A stretch of 64,000 bases of DNA, taken from positions 2,728,001 to 2,792,000 of the forward strand of contig CP136508.1 of NCBI GenBank assembly GCA_008011715.2, written 5' to 3'. The position numbers were made by a program, and so were the translations under genes. The notes beneath the pieces are model-generated. The model did not search any database. It was given only the letters and a program-made list of their open reading frames with translations, and was not told the DNA's origin. Each line of letters starts with the position of its first letter. The first letter of the stretch is position 1. Below are positions 52,191 to 60,607 of the stretch, piece by piece. The DNA is from [Empedobacter] haloabium. Its GTDB lineage: Bacteria; Pseudomonadota; Gammaproteobacteria; Burkholderiales; Burkholderiaceae_D.

Positions 52191-53219
52191 TCAGGTCAGT
52201 AGCGCGCTCAGGTTGACGGGGCGCCAGAAACGGTACTGCGCCATTTTACTCGTGCGGGTCTGCAGCCAGCCGTCGCGGTGGGTCAGCACCAGCTCGACTT
52301 CGCCGACGCTGCCGGCCCGCTGCGCCGCCAGCAGCGGTGCGAACCAGTCCTGCTCGAGGCGGGCCATGGCCTCCAGCCACAGGCCCCAGTCCTCGGCCAG
52401 GCCGGATGCCAGCGCGGCGCCGGCCACGAGCACGTCGCCCGCGCGCAGTTGCGCCGGGGTGGCGGCACGGTGCCCGGGCGCGGCCAGGCGTGCCAGCCAG
52501 TCCGGCGCGGCCGCCGTGGCCAGGCTGTTGGCGGCCGGCCGGCGCGTCGCGTCGGCACCGCCCCACAGCCAGAACGAGTTGACCGGCGGCTGGCCGCGGG
52601 CCTGCCGCGCCGCGTTCAGCGGATGGGCGAACCACAGCATCTGCACCTCGTTCTGCAGGCGGCGGAAGGCGCGCGCCATGTCGCCGCGTGGCATCCAGGC
52701 GTGCAGGTTGTCGCCGTACGCGGCGTCGGGCGACGCCGTGTCCAGGCCGGCCCAGGCGTCCGCGCGCAGGAACCAGTTGTGCGCGTCGGCGTACACCAGC
52801 TCGTGGCCGTCGTCGGTAAACAGCGGCAGCACCGCCTCGAACAGCGTGCGCGATTCCTCTTCCGCCAGCTGCAGCTGGCGTGGGTCGGACATCTGCAGGT
52901 GGCTGCCCACGTGGATCGCCACCGGATGGACGAGGAACCAGTGGCCGGCTTGCGGCGCCATGCCATGGCCCGCCATCACGGCCGGCGCCACCGGCGCGCC
53001 GGCATCGGCCGCCGTGGGCGCGCCCGCCAGGCCGAGCGCGTGCGCGACCCAGGCTTCGTGCGGCAGCACGCGGCTGTCCGCTTCGAAGGGGTGATATGCC
53101 TGGGCAGCGGGGCGCGACAGCAGCGCCGCCAGCGCGGGCGCCTGCAGGGCGCGGATCAGGTCGGGCGCCATCGGCGCGGGTGGCAAGGCGAACGGAACGA
53201 GGAGGGTGGCGGCAGGCAT
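52191..53219 (-). CDS. uncharacterised protein upstream of recJ (COG4255-like, phosphoglycerate-mutase-like)
   Basis: A 342-residue soluble protein, beginning MPAATLLVPFALPPAPM. Blocks include WFLVHPVAIHVGSHLQM, DAHNWFLRAD and VNSFWLWGGAD, by recollection shared with betaproteobacterial proteins encoded next to recJ and often labelled cofactor-independent phosphoglycerate mutase-like. I see no phosphomutase metal site, so that label may be wrong. The start at 53219 is chosen over 53255 because it begins conserved sequence. Divergent from lolC. Confidence 0.7.
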   Translation of the reverse strand: MPAATLLVPFALPPAPMAPDLIRALQAPALAALLSRPAAQAYHPFEADSRVLPHEAWVAHALGLAGAPTAADAGAPVAPAVMAGHGMAPQAGHWFLVHPVAIHVGSHLQMSDPRQLQLAEEESRTLFEAVLPLFTDDGHELVYADAHNWFLRADAWAGLDTASPDAAYGDNLHAWMPRGDMARAFRRLQNEVQMLWFAHPLNAARQARGQPPVNSFWLWGGADATRRPAANSLATAAAPDWLARLAAPGHRAATPAQLRAGDVLVAGAALASGLAEDWGLWLEAMARLEQDWFAPLLAAQRAGSVGEVELVLTHRDGWLQTRTSKMAQYRFWRPVNLSALLT

Positions 53220-53371
53220 CCCGCCATTGTACGGTTTTTCAGCCCCAAGCCTCAACCACGGCCCTGGCGTCGATGTATGTTGGCCGGGTCACGCATGAAT
53301 GGTGTTTCCCTCCATGAAATGCTGTTTATATGGCAAACTGCGCACTTTCGCGATCGAAACACGTCCGCCCC

Positions 53372-54637
53372 ATGAGCTTTTCCCGTAACCTGCCGTTCGA
53401 ATGGCTGGTCGGCCTGCGCTACACGCGCGCCGGCAAGCGCAGCGGCCGCAACAGCTTCATCTCGTTCATCTCCGCCATCTCGATGGCCGGTATCGGCCTG
53501 GGCGTGGCCGCGCTGATCATCGTCCTGTCCGTCTACAACGGCTTCCAGAAGGAGGTCACGGCGCGCATGCTGTCCGTGCTGGGCCACGTGGAGATCTACC
53601 AGATGGGCGGTCCCATGACGGACTGGCGCGCCACCGCGCGCGCGGCGCTGAAGAATCCCGAAGTGCGCGGCGCCGCGCCGTTCGTCGAGACGCAGGCCCT
53701 GCTGGCGCACGGCGGCGACGTGCTGCGCCCGGCCGTCATCCGCGGCATCCTGCCGGACGAAGAGCCCAAGGTGTCGGACGTGGTGCGCCAGGTGCGCGAG
53801 GGCAGTTTCGCCGACCTGAAGCCGGGTGCCTTCAACATCGTGCTGGGCGTCGAGCTGGCCAAGGCGCTGGAAGTGAAGGTGGGCGGCAAGGTGGCGATGG
53901 CGCTGGCCGAGGGCGGCGGCCTGGCCGGCGGCGCGCCCGGCATGCGCACGTTCACCGTCGTCGGCATTTTCGAGGCCGGCCACAACGAATTCGATTCCGC
54001 GCTGGCCTACGTCCATCTCGAGGACGGCGAGCAGCTCCTGAGGCTGGCCGGCCCGTTCGGCCTGCGCCTGAAGGTGCGCGACATGCAGCAGGCGCTTGAC
54101 GTGGCGCAGCAGCTGAAAGGCTCGATGCCGGGCGAACTGCTGATCCGCGACTGGTCGAAGCTGAACACCACCTGGTTCGCCGCCGTGCAGACGCAGAAGC
54201 ACATGATGTTCGTGATCCTGACCCTGATCATCGCCGTGGCCGCGTTCAACCTGGTCGCCACGCTGGTCATGACGGTGACGGACAAGCAGGCCGACATCGC
54301 CATCCTGCGCACCCTGGGCGCCTCGCCGCGCTCCATCATGAAGGTCTTCATGATCCAGGGCGCGCTGGTCGGCGTGCTGGGCACCATGCTGGGCGTGGCC
54401 GGCGGCGTCGCGATCGCCCTGAACGTGGACGTGATCGTGCCGGCCATCGAGGCCGTATTGGGCGTGAAATTCCTGGCCAAGGACATCTATTTCATCAGCG
54501 CCGTGCCGTCCGACCTGCGCTGGCCGGACGTGGCCGCGATCGGCGCCACCGCCGTCGGCCTGGCCCTGCTGGCCACCATCTACCCCAGCTGGTGGGCCGC
54601 GCGCGTGAAGCCGGCCGACGCGCTGCGCTACGAATGA
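53372..54637 (+). CDS. lolC: lipoprotein-releasing ABC permease, LolC/LolE family, first copy
   Basis: Inner-membrane permease that extracts lipoproteins for transfer to LolA. The 421 residues have four helices (about 30-52, and three in the C-terminal 150), a large periplasmic domain and an FtsX-type core with [35 protein letters not shown] (cited by its ends FNLVATL and SIMKVF). ATG at 53372 begins MSFSRNLPFEW. A very similar gene follows 34 nt later, then lolD, so the three form one operon. Confidence 0.93.
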   Translation: MSFSRNLPFEWLVGLRYTRAGKRSGRNSFISFISAISMAGIGLGVAALIIVLSVYNGFQKEVTARMLSVLGHVEIYQMGGPMTDWRATARAALKNPEVRGAAPFVETQALLAHGGDVLRPAVIRGILPDEEPKVSDVVRQVREGSFADLKPGAFNIVLGVELAKALEVKVGGKVAMALAEGGGLAGGAPGMRTFTVVGIFEAGHNEFDSALAYVHLEDGEQLLRLAGPFGLRLKVRDMQQALDVAQQLKGSMPGELLIRDWSKLNTTWFAAVQTQKHMMFVILTLIIAVAAFNLVATLVMTVTDKQADIAILRTLGASPRSIMKVFMIQGALVGVLGTMLGVAGGVAIALNVDVIVPAIEAVLGVKFLAKDIYFISAVPSDLRWPDVAAIGATAVGLALLATIYPSWWAARVKPADALRYE

Positions 54638-54671
54638 CAAGAAGACAAACGAGAACACCAAGGACCGATCC

Positions 54672-55934
54672 ATGTTGAAGAATCTGCCGTTCGAGTGGCT
54701 GGTGGGCCTGCGCTACACGCGGGCCGGCAAGCGCAGCGGCCGCAACAGCTTTATCTCGTTCATCTCGCTCATTTCCACGGCCGGCATCGCGCTGGGGGTG
54801 GCGGCGCTGATCATCGTGCTGTCCGTGATGAACGGCTTCCAGAAGGACGTCACCGGGCGCATGCTGTCGGTGCTGGCGCACGTCGAGGTGTTCGATACCC
54901 AGGCCGGCATGCCGGACTGGCAGGAACAGGCCAGGGTGGCGCTGCGCCATCCGGAAGTGCGCGGCGCCGCGCCGTTCTCGGAAACCCAGGCGGGCCTGAT
55001 GCATGGCGGCGAGGCCCTGCGCCCGGCCATCGTGCGCGGCGTGCTGCCCGAACAGGAGCCGCAGGTCTCCGAAGTGGCCAGCCACGTCAAGCTGGGCAGC
55101 TTCGCCGACCTCAAGCCGGGCGAATTCAATATCGTGCTGGGCGTGGACCTGGCGCGCGCACTGGGCGCCAACCTGGGCGAGAAGGTGACGATGGTGCTGC
55201 CGCAGGGGACCGTGACGCCGGCCGGCCTGGTGCCGCGCATGCGCTCGTTCACGGTGGTCGGCATCTTCGCCGCGCAGCACCAGGAGTTCGACGCCGGCAT
55301 GGCCTTCATCCACCTGCAGGACGCGCAGCGCATGCTGCGCATGCCGGCGCCGTCCGGCCTGCGCCTGCGCCTGGCGGACATGCACCGCGCGCCCCAGGTG
55401 GCCGAAGAACTGAAAAAGCTGATGCCGGCCCACGTCACGGTGCGCGACTGGTCCAAGCTGAACGCCAACTGGTTCGCCGCGGTGCAGACGGAAAAGCGCA
55501 TGATGTTCATCATCCTGACCCTGATCGTGGCGGTGGCGGCGTTCAACCTGGTCTCCACCCTGGTGATGACGGTCACGGACAAGCAGCCCGACATCGCCAT
55601 CCTGCGCACCCTGGGCGCCTCGCCGCGCTCGATCATGAAGATCTTCGTGATCCAGGGCGCGCTGGTGGGCCTGTTGGGCACCGCGCTGGGCGTGGGCGGC
55701 GGCGTGCTGGTGGCGCTGAACATCGACGTCATCGTGCCGTTCATCGAGCAGCTGTTCGGCGTCCAGTTCCTGTCCAAGGACATCTATTACATCAACACCG
55801 TGCCGTCCGACATGCGCTGGCCGGACGTGACCACGATCGGCATCGTCTCCGTGTTGCTGGCGTTCGCCGCCACCATCTACCCCAGCTGGTGGGCCGCGCG
55901 CGTGAAGCCGGCCGAGGCGCTGCGCTACGAATGA
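54672..55934 (+). CDS. lolE: lipoprotein-releasing ABC permease, LolC/LolE family, second copy
   Basis: A 420-residue paralogue of the preceding gene, collinear without gaps of note. Shared blocks include [53 protein letters not shown] and the C-terminus [18 protein letters not shown]. The periplasmic domain differs most. By eye roughly two-thirds of residues agree, more than between E. coli LolC and LolE, so this is probably a recent duplicate or a pair kept alike by conversion. Which is C and which is E cannot be decided from position alone. Confidence 0.9.
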   Translation: MLKNLPFEWLVGLRYTRAGKRSGRNSFISFISLISTAGIALGVAALIIVLSVMNGFQKDVTGRMLSVLAHVEVFDTQAGMPDWQEQARVALRHPEVRGAAPFSETQAGLMHGGEALRPAIVRGVLPEQEPQVSEVASHVKLGSFADLKPGEFNIVLGVDLARALGANLGEKVTMVLPQGTVTPAGLVPRMRSFTVVGIFAAQHQEFDAGMAFIHLQDAQRMLRMPAPSGLRLRLADMHRAPQVAEELKKLMPAHVTVRDWSKLNANWFAAVQTEKRMMFIILTLIVAVAAFNLVSTLVMTVTDKQPDIAILRTLGASPRSIMKIFVIQGALVGLLGTALGVGGGVLVALNIDVIVPFIEQLFGVQFLSKDIYYINTVPSDMRWPDVTTIGIVSVLLAFAATIYPSWWAARVKPAEALRYE

Positions 55935-55944
55935 TCCAACCCTT

Positions 55945-56643
55945 ATGACCACCATGAACATGAACCATGACGCCGTCCTGTCCTGCCGCAACCTGGGCAA
56001 GACCTTCACCCAGGGCAGCTACCAGGTCGACGTCCTGCGCGGCATCGATTTCGCCGTGCACCGCGGCGAGCGCGTCGCCATCGTCGGCGCCTCCGGCTCC
56101 GGCAAGTCCACCTTGCTGCACCTGCTGGGCGGCCTCGATACACCCACCGCGGGCAACGTCACCTTGCGCGGCAAGGATTTCGCCACCCTGTCGGAAGCGG
56201 CGCGCGGCGACCTGCGCAACGAGGCGCTGGGCTTCGTCTACCAGTTCCACCACCTGCTGCCGGAATTCTCGGCGCTGGACAACGTGGCGATGCCGCTGAT
56301 GATCCGCCGCATGCCGCGCGCGGCGGCGCAGGAGCAGGCGCGCCAGATGCTCGAGCGCGTCAACCTGGGCAAGCGCGTCACGCACGTGCCGGGCGAGCTG
56401 TCCGGCGGCGAACGCCAGCGCGTGGCGCTGGCGCGCGCGCTGGTCACGCAGCCGGCTTGCGTGCTGGCCGACGAACCCACGGGGAACCTGGACCACGCGA
56501 CGGCCGAACAGATCTTCGATCTGATGCTGGAGCTGTCGCGCACCCTGGGCACGGCCTTCGTCATCGTCACGCACGACCCGGAACTGGCGCGGCGCTGCGA
56601 CCGCATGCTGCGCATGACGGACGAAGGCCTGCGGCCCGCCTGA
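55945..56643 (+). CDS. lolD: lipoprotein-releasing ABC ATPase LolD
   Basis: A 232-residue ATPase for the LolCE permease. Walker [11 protein letters not shown]-loop [22 protein letters not shown] (cited by its ends FVYQFHH and NVAMPL), signature [15 protein letters not shown], Walker [13 protein letters not shown] and H-loop VTHDPELA are all intact. The LolD-specific QFHHLLPEF block separates it from other MacB-type ATPases. The ATG lies 10 nt after the second permease; alternative ATGs four and six codons later exist. Confidence 0.95.
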   Translation: MTTMNMNHDAVLSCRNLGKTFTQGSYQVDVLRGIDFAVHRGERVAIVGASGSGKSTLLHLLGGLDTPTAGNVTLRGKDFATLSEAARGDLRNEALGFVYQFHHLLPEFSALDNVAMPLMIRRMPRAAAQEQARQMLERVNLGKRVTHVPGELSGGERQRVALARALVTQPACVLADEPTGNLDHATAEQIFDLMLELSRTLGTAFVIVTHDPELARRCDRMLRMTDEGLRPA

Positions 56644-56656
56644 AGGGAGTTTTTTC

Positions 56657-57463
56657 ATGTGGATCGACACGCACTGTCACCTGGACGCCCGCGAGTTCGG
56701 CGGCGAATCGCTGCGCGTGGCCGCGGATGCGGCGGCGCGGGGCGTGTCGATGATCGTCATCCCCACCGTGACGGTCGACAATTTCGCTGCCGTGGCGCAG
56801 TTGGGTGCCGCGGCGCCGAACGCCTGCTACGCCTTGGGCATTCATCCGATCTGCGTGCCGCAGGCGAGCGAGAACGACCTGGCCACGATGCGCGCGTGCG
56901 TGGCGGCGGCCATGGCCGACCCGAATTTCGTCGCCATCGGCGAAGTAGGGCTGGACTTCTTCCTGCCGCACCTGGCCGAGCCGGCCATGCGCGAAAAGCA
57001 GGTCTACTTCTTCCGCGAGCAATTGAAAATCGCGCGCGAATACGGCCTGCCGATCCTGACCCACGTGCGCAAGTCGCAGGACCAGGTGCTCAAGCACGTG
57101 CGCCAAATTCCACCAGCCGGCGGCATCGCGCACGCGTTCAACGGCAGCTTCCAGCAGGCGCAGGGCTATATCGAGGTGGGCTTCAAGCTGGGCTTCGGCG
57201 GCAACCTGACCTTTACGCGGGCCTTGCAGATCCGGCGGCTGGCCGAGCAGTTGCCGCTGTCGTCCATCGTGATGGAGACGGATGCGCCGGACATCGCCCC
57301 ACAGTGGCTGCATCCCGGGGTCAATACGCCGGACCAGGTGCCGGCGATCGGGGCCGTGCTGGCCGAATTGCGTGGGGTGGCGGTGGAGGAGGTTCGTGCC
57401 GTGACCACGGCGAACGCGCGGGCGGTGTTGCCGCGCCTGGGGTCTGTCCCCAACGGGGACTGA
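56657..57463 (+). CDS. tatD: TatD-family metal-dependent hydrolase/DNase
   Basis: A 268-residue TatD-fold hydrolase; members are 3'-5' exonucleases using two metals. The first metal ligands are in WIDTHCHLD (His6, His8), then GEVGLDF with the bridging Glu, THVRKSQDQVL, IAHAFNGS and METDAPD. All are present. The C-terminus is unusual: the final codons LGSVPNGD and the stop are encoded by the palindromic repeat at 57439, replacing whatever tail the gene had. It starts 13 nt after lolD. Confidence 0.93.
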   Translation: MWIDTHCHLDAREFGGESLRVAADAAARGVSMIVIPTVTVDNFAAVAQLGAAAPNACYALGIHPICVPQASENDLATMRACVAAAMADPNFVAIGEVGLDFFLPHLAEPAMREKQVYFFREQLKIAREYGLPILTHVRKSQDQVLKHVRQIPPAGGIAHAFNGSFQQAQGYIEVGFKLGFGGNLTFTRALQIRRLAEQLPLSSIVMETDAPDIAPQWLHPGVNTPDQVPAIGAVLAELRGVAVEEVRAVTTANARAVLPRLGSVPNGD

Positions 57464-57548
57464 CCCCGAAGTTGACGTCTCGGGTCGGCCACCAACTCCA
57501 GGGTCATGGTGCTGGCCTGCACGCCAGCACCGCTGCGGGGACAGACCC
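57439..57548. repeat. dispersed palindromic repeat, copy 6 (overlaps 3' end of tatD)
   Basis: GGGGTCTGTCCCC (57439-57451) and GGGGACTGACCCCGAAGTT (57455-57473), with the far arm GGGGACAGACCC at 57537-57548. The inner right arm is degraded. The TGA stop of tatD lies inside it. It separates tatD from convergent gudD. Confidence 0.82.
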
Positions 57549-57556
57549 TTTGGACC

Positions 57557-58897
57557 CTAGCGCACGAACGCCGGTCGCTTCGGATCGAACGTCCAGCCCG
57601 GGAAGAAGTACTGCATGGCCACCGCATCGTTGCGTGCGCCCAGGCCCATGCTGCGATACAGCTCATGGGCCGCTTCCACCGCCGTCATGTCCAGCTCCAC
57701 GCCCAAGCCCGGGCTGGTGGGCACGTCCACCTTGCCCTGCCTGATCCGCAGGGGATTGCTGGTCAGGTACTGGCCGTCCTGCCAGATCCAGTGCGTGTCG
57801 ATCGCCGTGATGTTGCCCGGGGCGGCGGCGGCCACGTGGGTGAACATCGCCAGCGACACGTCGAAGTGGTTGTTCGAATGCGAGCCCCACGTCAGGCCCC
57901 ATTCCTTGCACAGCTGCGCCACGCGCACGGAGCCCTGCATCGTCCAGAAGTGCGGGTCGGCCAGCGGGATGTCGACCGATTGCAGGGCGATCGCGTGACC
58001 CAGCTCGCGCCAGTCGGTGGCGATCATGTTGGTCGCCGTCGGCAGGCCGGTGGCGCGGCGGAATTCCGCCATCACTTCGCGGCCGGAATAGCCGTTCTCG
58101 GCGCCGCACGGGTCCTCGGCATAGGCCAGCACGTGGTGCTGGTCGCGGCATAGCCGGATCGCATCCTTCAGCAGCCAGCCGCCGTTCGGGTCGAGCGTCA
58201 CGCGCGCCTCGGGGAAGCGTTCCGCCAGCGCCGTCACGGCCGCGATTTCCTCCTCGCCGCGCAGCACGCCGCCTTTCAGCTTGAAGTCCCTGAAGCCGTA
58301 GCGTGCATACGCCGCTTCGGCCAGCCTGACGACCGCTTCCGGCGTCATCGCTTTTTCGTGACGCAGGCGCAGCCAGTCGTCGGCTTCATCGGGCGCGCTG
58401 TGGTAGGGCAGGTCGGTGGCGCCGCGGTCGCCCACGTAGAACAGGTAGCCCAGCATCTCGACCTGTGAGCGCTGCTGGCCGTCGCCCAGCAGCGCGCAGA
58501 CCGGCACCTCGAGGAACTTGCCCAGCAGGTCCAGCAGCGCCGCTTCCAGCGCCGTCACCGCATGGATCGCCACGCGCAGGTCGAAGGTCTGGTTGCCGCG
58601 GCCGCCCGCGTCGCGCTCGGCGAATGCGGCCCGTACCTTGTTCAGGATGGCCTGGTAATTGCCGATCGGCTGGCCGACGACCAGCATGCGCGCATCCTCC
58701 AGCGTGGTGCGGATCGCCTCGCCGCCGGGCACTTCGCCCACGCCGGTGTTCCCCGCGCTGTCCGTCAGGATCACCAGGTTGCGCGTGAAATAGGGGCCAT
58801 GTGCGCCCGACAGGTTCAGCAGCATGCTGTCGCGGCCGGCGACAGGGATGACGCGCAGCGCGGTGATCGTTGGCGCGCGCGAGGCGGATTGGTTCAT
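57557..58897 (-). CDS. gudD: glucarate dehydratase GudD
   Basis: Removes water from D-glucarate (and L-idarate) to give 5-keto-4-deoxyglucarate. The 446-residue enolase-superfamily enzyme has [10 protein letters not shown] (catalytic Lys pair KxK), the metal residues in LDPNGGW and AEDPCG, and [16 protein letters not shown] with the catalytic His. ATG at 58897 follows GGAGAC on the minus strand. Divergent from the permease gene over a 306-nt regulatory gap. The kdgD-type aldolase and semialdehyde dehydrogenase of the route are not in the window. Confidence 0.94.
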   Translation of the reverse strand: MNQSASRAPTITALRVIPVAGRDSMLLNLSGAHGPYFTRNLVILTDSAGNTGVGEVPGGEAIRTTLEDARMLVVGQPIGNYQAILNKVRAAFAERDAGGRGNQTFDLRVAIHAVTALEAALLDLLGKFLEVPVCALLGDGQQRSQVEMLGYLFYVGDRGATDLPYHSAPDEADDWLRLRHEKAMTPEAVVRLAEAAYARYGFRDFKLKGGVLRGEEEIAAVTALAERFPEARVTLDPNGGWLLKDAIRLCRDQHHVLAYAEDPCGAENGYSGREVMAEFRRATGLPTATNMIATDWRELGHAIALQSVDIPLADPHFWTMQGSVRVAQLCKEWGLTWGSHSNNHFDVSLAMFTHVAAAAPGNITAIDTHWIWQDGQYLTSNPLRIRQGKVDVPTSPGLGVELDMTAVEAAHELYRSMGLGARNDAVAMQYFFPGWTFDPKRPAFVR

Positions 58898-58915
58898 GGT
58901 GTCTCCTGATCGAAA

Positions 58916-58935
58916 TGATAGAAAATGACGTGTTA
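58916..58935. promoter_or_regulatory. operator-like site near gudD, related to the one near gudP
   Basis: TGATAGAAAATGACGTGTTA agrees with the gudP site TGACAGAAAATGATATGTCA at 16 of 20 positions. It is 19 nt upstream of the gudD ATG. Confidence 0.45.
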
Positions 58936-58967
58936 CGCTCAAAAGCCGCGCAAGCGCCCCGTTCCGG

Positions 58968-58982
58968 ATGTTAGCCTAACAT
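58968..58982. promoter_or_regulatory. 15-bp palindrome in the gudD/gudP gap
   Basis: ATGTTAGCCTAACAT, perfect apart from its centre base. The half-site ATGTTA is that of E. coli GntR/IdnR (LacI family) operators, which have 4 rather than 3 central bases. A related core TAGGCTAAA is at 59034-59042. Confidence 0.55.
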
Positions 58983-59080
58983 TGCGTGGCGACGCAACGC
59001 AAAAATATATTTCCTTCCTTAGCAGCAATATTGTAGGCTAAACCGTTGATTAATCGCGGGTTTGCGCGCGATCCGGGGAT

Positions 59081-59110
59081 TTGCAGTTTCATCGAAGTCA
59101 TGCTTATACT
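59081..59110 (+). promoter_or_regulatory. sigma70-type promoter of the glucarate permease gene
   Basis: TTGCAG (59081-59086), 18-nt spacer, TATACT (59105-59110), 94 nt before the ATG. The large inverted repeat begins 11 nt downstream, where a repressor would block initiation. Confidence 0.6.
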
Positions 59111-59120
59111 GTGATAAACA

Positions 59121-59148
59121 GCGATGACAGAAAATGATATGTCATCGC
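59121..59148. promoter_or_regulatory. 28-bp operator candidate upstream of the permease gene
   Basis: GCGATGACA (59121-59129) is exactly complementary to TGTCATCGC (59140-59148), spaced 10 nt, one DNA turn centre-to-centre apart from the arm length. Directly after the predicted -10. Confidence 0.6.
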
Positions 59149-59203
59149 AAAGAAAACAAGATCCGACCCATCGGACCCCACCATGCATCGACCAGGAGAC
59201 GTT

Positions 59204-60559
59204 ATGCCAACGCAGCAATTGAAGCAGCCGGCCGCCCGGCCCGACCCGCGACCCGCCCGCCCCACCCGCGTACGGTGGAGCATCCTCGCCATCCTCTTCA
59301 TCGTCACGACGATCAACTACGCCGACCGCGCCACGATCTCGATCGCCGGGCCGGAACTGAAAAAGCTGCTGGGCCTCTCCGCGGTCGAAATGGGCTATGT
59401 GTTCTCGGCTTTCGGCTGGTCCTACGTGCTGGCCCAGTTGCCGGGTGGCTGGCTGCTGGACCGCTTCGGCTCGAAGATCACCTACTTCTTCAGCATCTTC
59501 CTGTGGTCGCTGTTCACACTGCTGATGGGCGGCGTGGGCTTTTTCACGGGCGGCGCCGCGGTGGCGGCGCTGTTCTGCCTGCGCCTGCTGGTGGGCGCGG
59601 CGGAAGCGCCTTCCTTCCCTGGCAACAGCCGCATCACGTCGGCCTGGTTTCCCACCAATGAGCGGGGCCGCGCCGCCGCCATTTTCAACTCGGCGCAGTA
59701 TTTCGCCACCGTGCTGTTCGCACCCCTGATGGGATGGCTGGTGCACAGCTACGGCTGGCAGAGCGTGTTCTACGTGATGGGCGCACTGGGTATCGGCATG
59801 TCGCTGTTCTGGCTGCGCTGGGTGCATGGCCCGCGCCAGCACCCGCGCGTCAACGCGGCCGAACTGGCCTACCTGGAAGAGGGCGGGGCGCTGCTGGACA
59901 TCGAGAATACGCAGCGCGCCGCCGCGCGCATCGAGACGGGCCCCATCATCCGCCAACTGCTGGGCAGCCGCATGCTGCTGGGCGTGTACGTCGGCCAGTA
60001 CTGCATCACGACCTTGACTTACTTCTTCCTCACGTGGTTCCCCGTCTACCTGGTGCAGGAACGCGGCATGACGATCCTGAAGGCGGGCTTCGTGGCCGCG
60101 CTGCCGGCTGTTGCCGGCTTCCTGGGCGGAATCCTGGGCGGCATGATCTCGGACCGCATGCTGCAGCACGGCGCCTCGCTGTCGCTGGCGCGCAAGACCC
60201 CGATCGTGGGCGGCATGCTGCTGGCGATGAGCATGATCGTCTGTAACTACGTCGAGCAGGACTGGGTCGTCGTGGCCGTGATGTCGCTGGCGTTCTTTGG
60301 CAAGGGCGTCGGCGCGCTGGGTTGGGCGGTCGTGTCGGATACGTCGCCGAAGGAAGCCGGGGGCCTGAGCGGCGGCTTGTTCAACACCTTCGGCAATACC
60401 GCCGCCATCACGACGCCGATCGCCATCGGCTACATCCTCGAGGCCACCGGCTCGTTCGCCGGCGCGCTGGTGTTCGTCGGCGCCAATGCGCTGGTGGCGA
60501 TCCTGTGCTACCTGTTCGTCGTGGGCGACATCCGCCGCTTCGAATTCCGGCAGCCGTGA
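59204..60559 (+). CDS. gudP: MFS permease, D-glucarate/galactarate type (anion:cation symporter family)
   Basis: A 451-residue major facilitator with about 12 helices. The ACS-family pattern is clear: FIVTTINYADRATISIAGPEL in helix 1, GGWLLDRFGSK after helix 2, GAAEAPSFPGNSRITSAWFP in helix 4 and RGRAAAIFNS. ATG at 59204 has AGGAGACG upstream; 59183 lacks one. Paired divergently with gudD, it most likely imports D-glucarate. Confidence in the family is high, in the exact sugar acid moderate. Confidence 0.88.
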   Translation: MPTQQLKQPAARPDPRPARPTRVRWSILAILFIVTTINYADRATISIAGPELKKLLGLSAVEMGYVFSAFGWSYVLAQLPGGWLLDRFGSKITYFFSIFLWSLFTLLMGGVGFFTGGAAVAALFCLRLLVGAAEAPSFPGNSRITSAWFPTNERGRAAAIFNSAQYFATVLFAPLMGWLVHSYGWQSVFYVMGALGIGMSLFWLRWVHGPRQHPRVNAAELAYLEEGGALLDIENTQRAAARIETGPIIRQLLGSRMLLGVYVGQYCITTLTYFFLTWFPVYLVQERGMTILKAGFVAALPAVAGFLGGILGGMISDRMLQHGASLSLARKTPIVGGMLLAMSMIVCNYVEQDWVVVAVMSLAFFGKGVGALGWAVVSDTSPKEAGGLSGGLFNTFGNTAAITTPIAIGYILEATGSFAGALVFVGANALVAILCYLFVVGDIRRFEFRQP

Positions 60560-60607
60560 GGTCAGGCGCGTCGGGTAGAATCGTCGTTTCGCCAGACCGC
60601 AACGACC

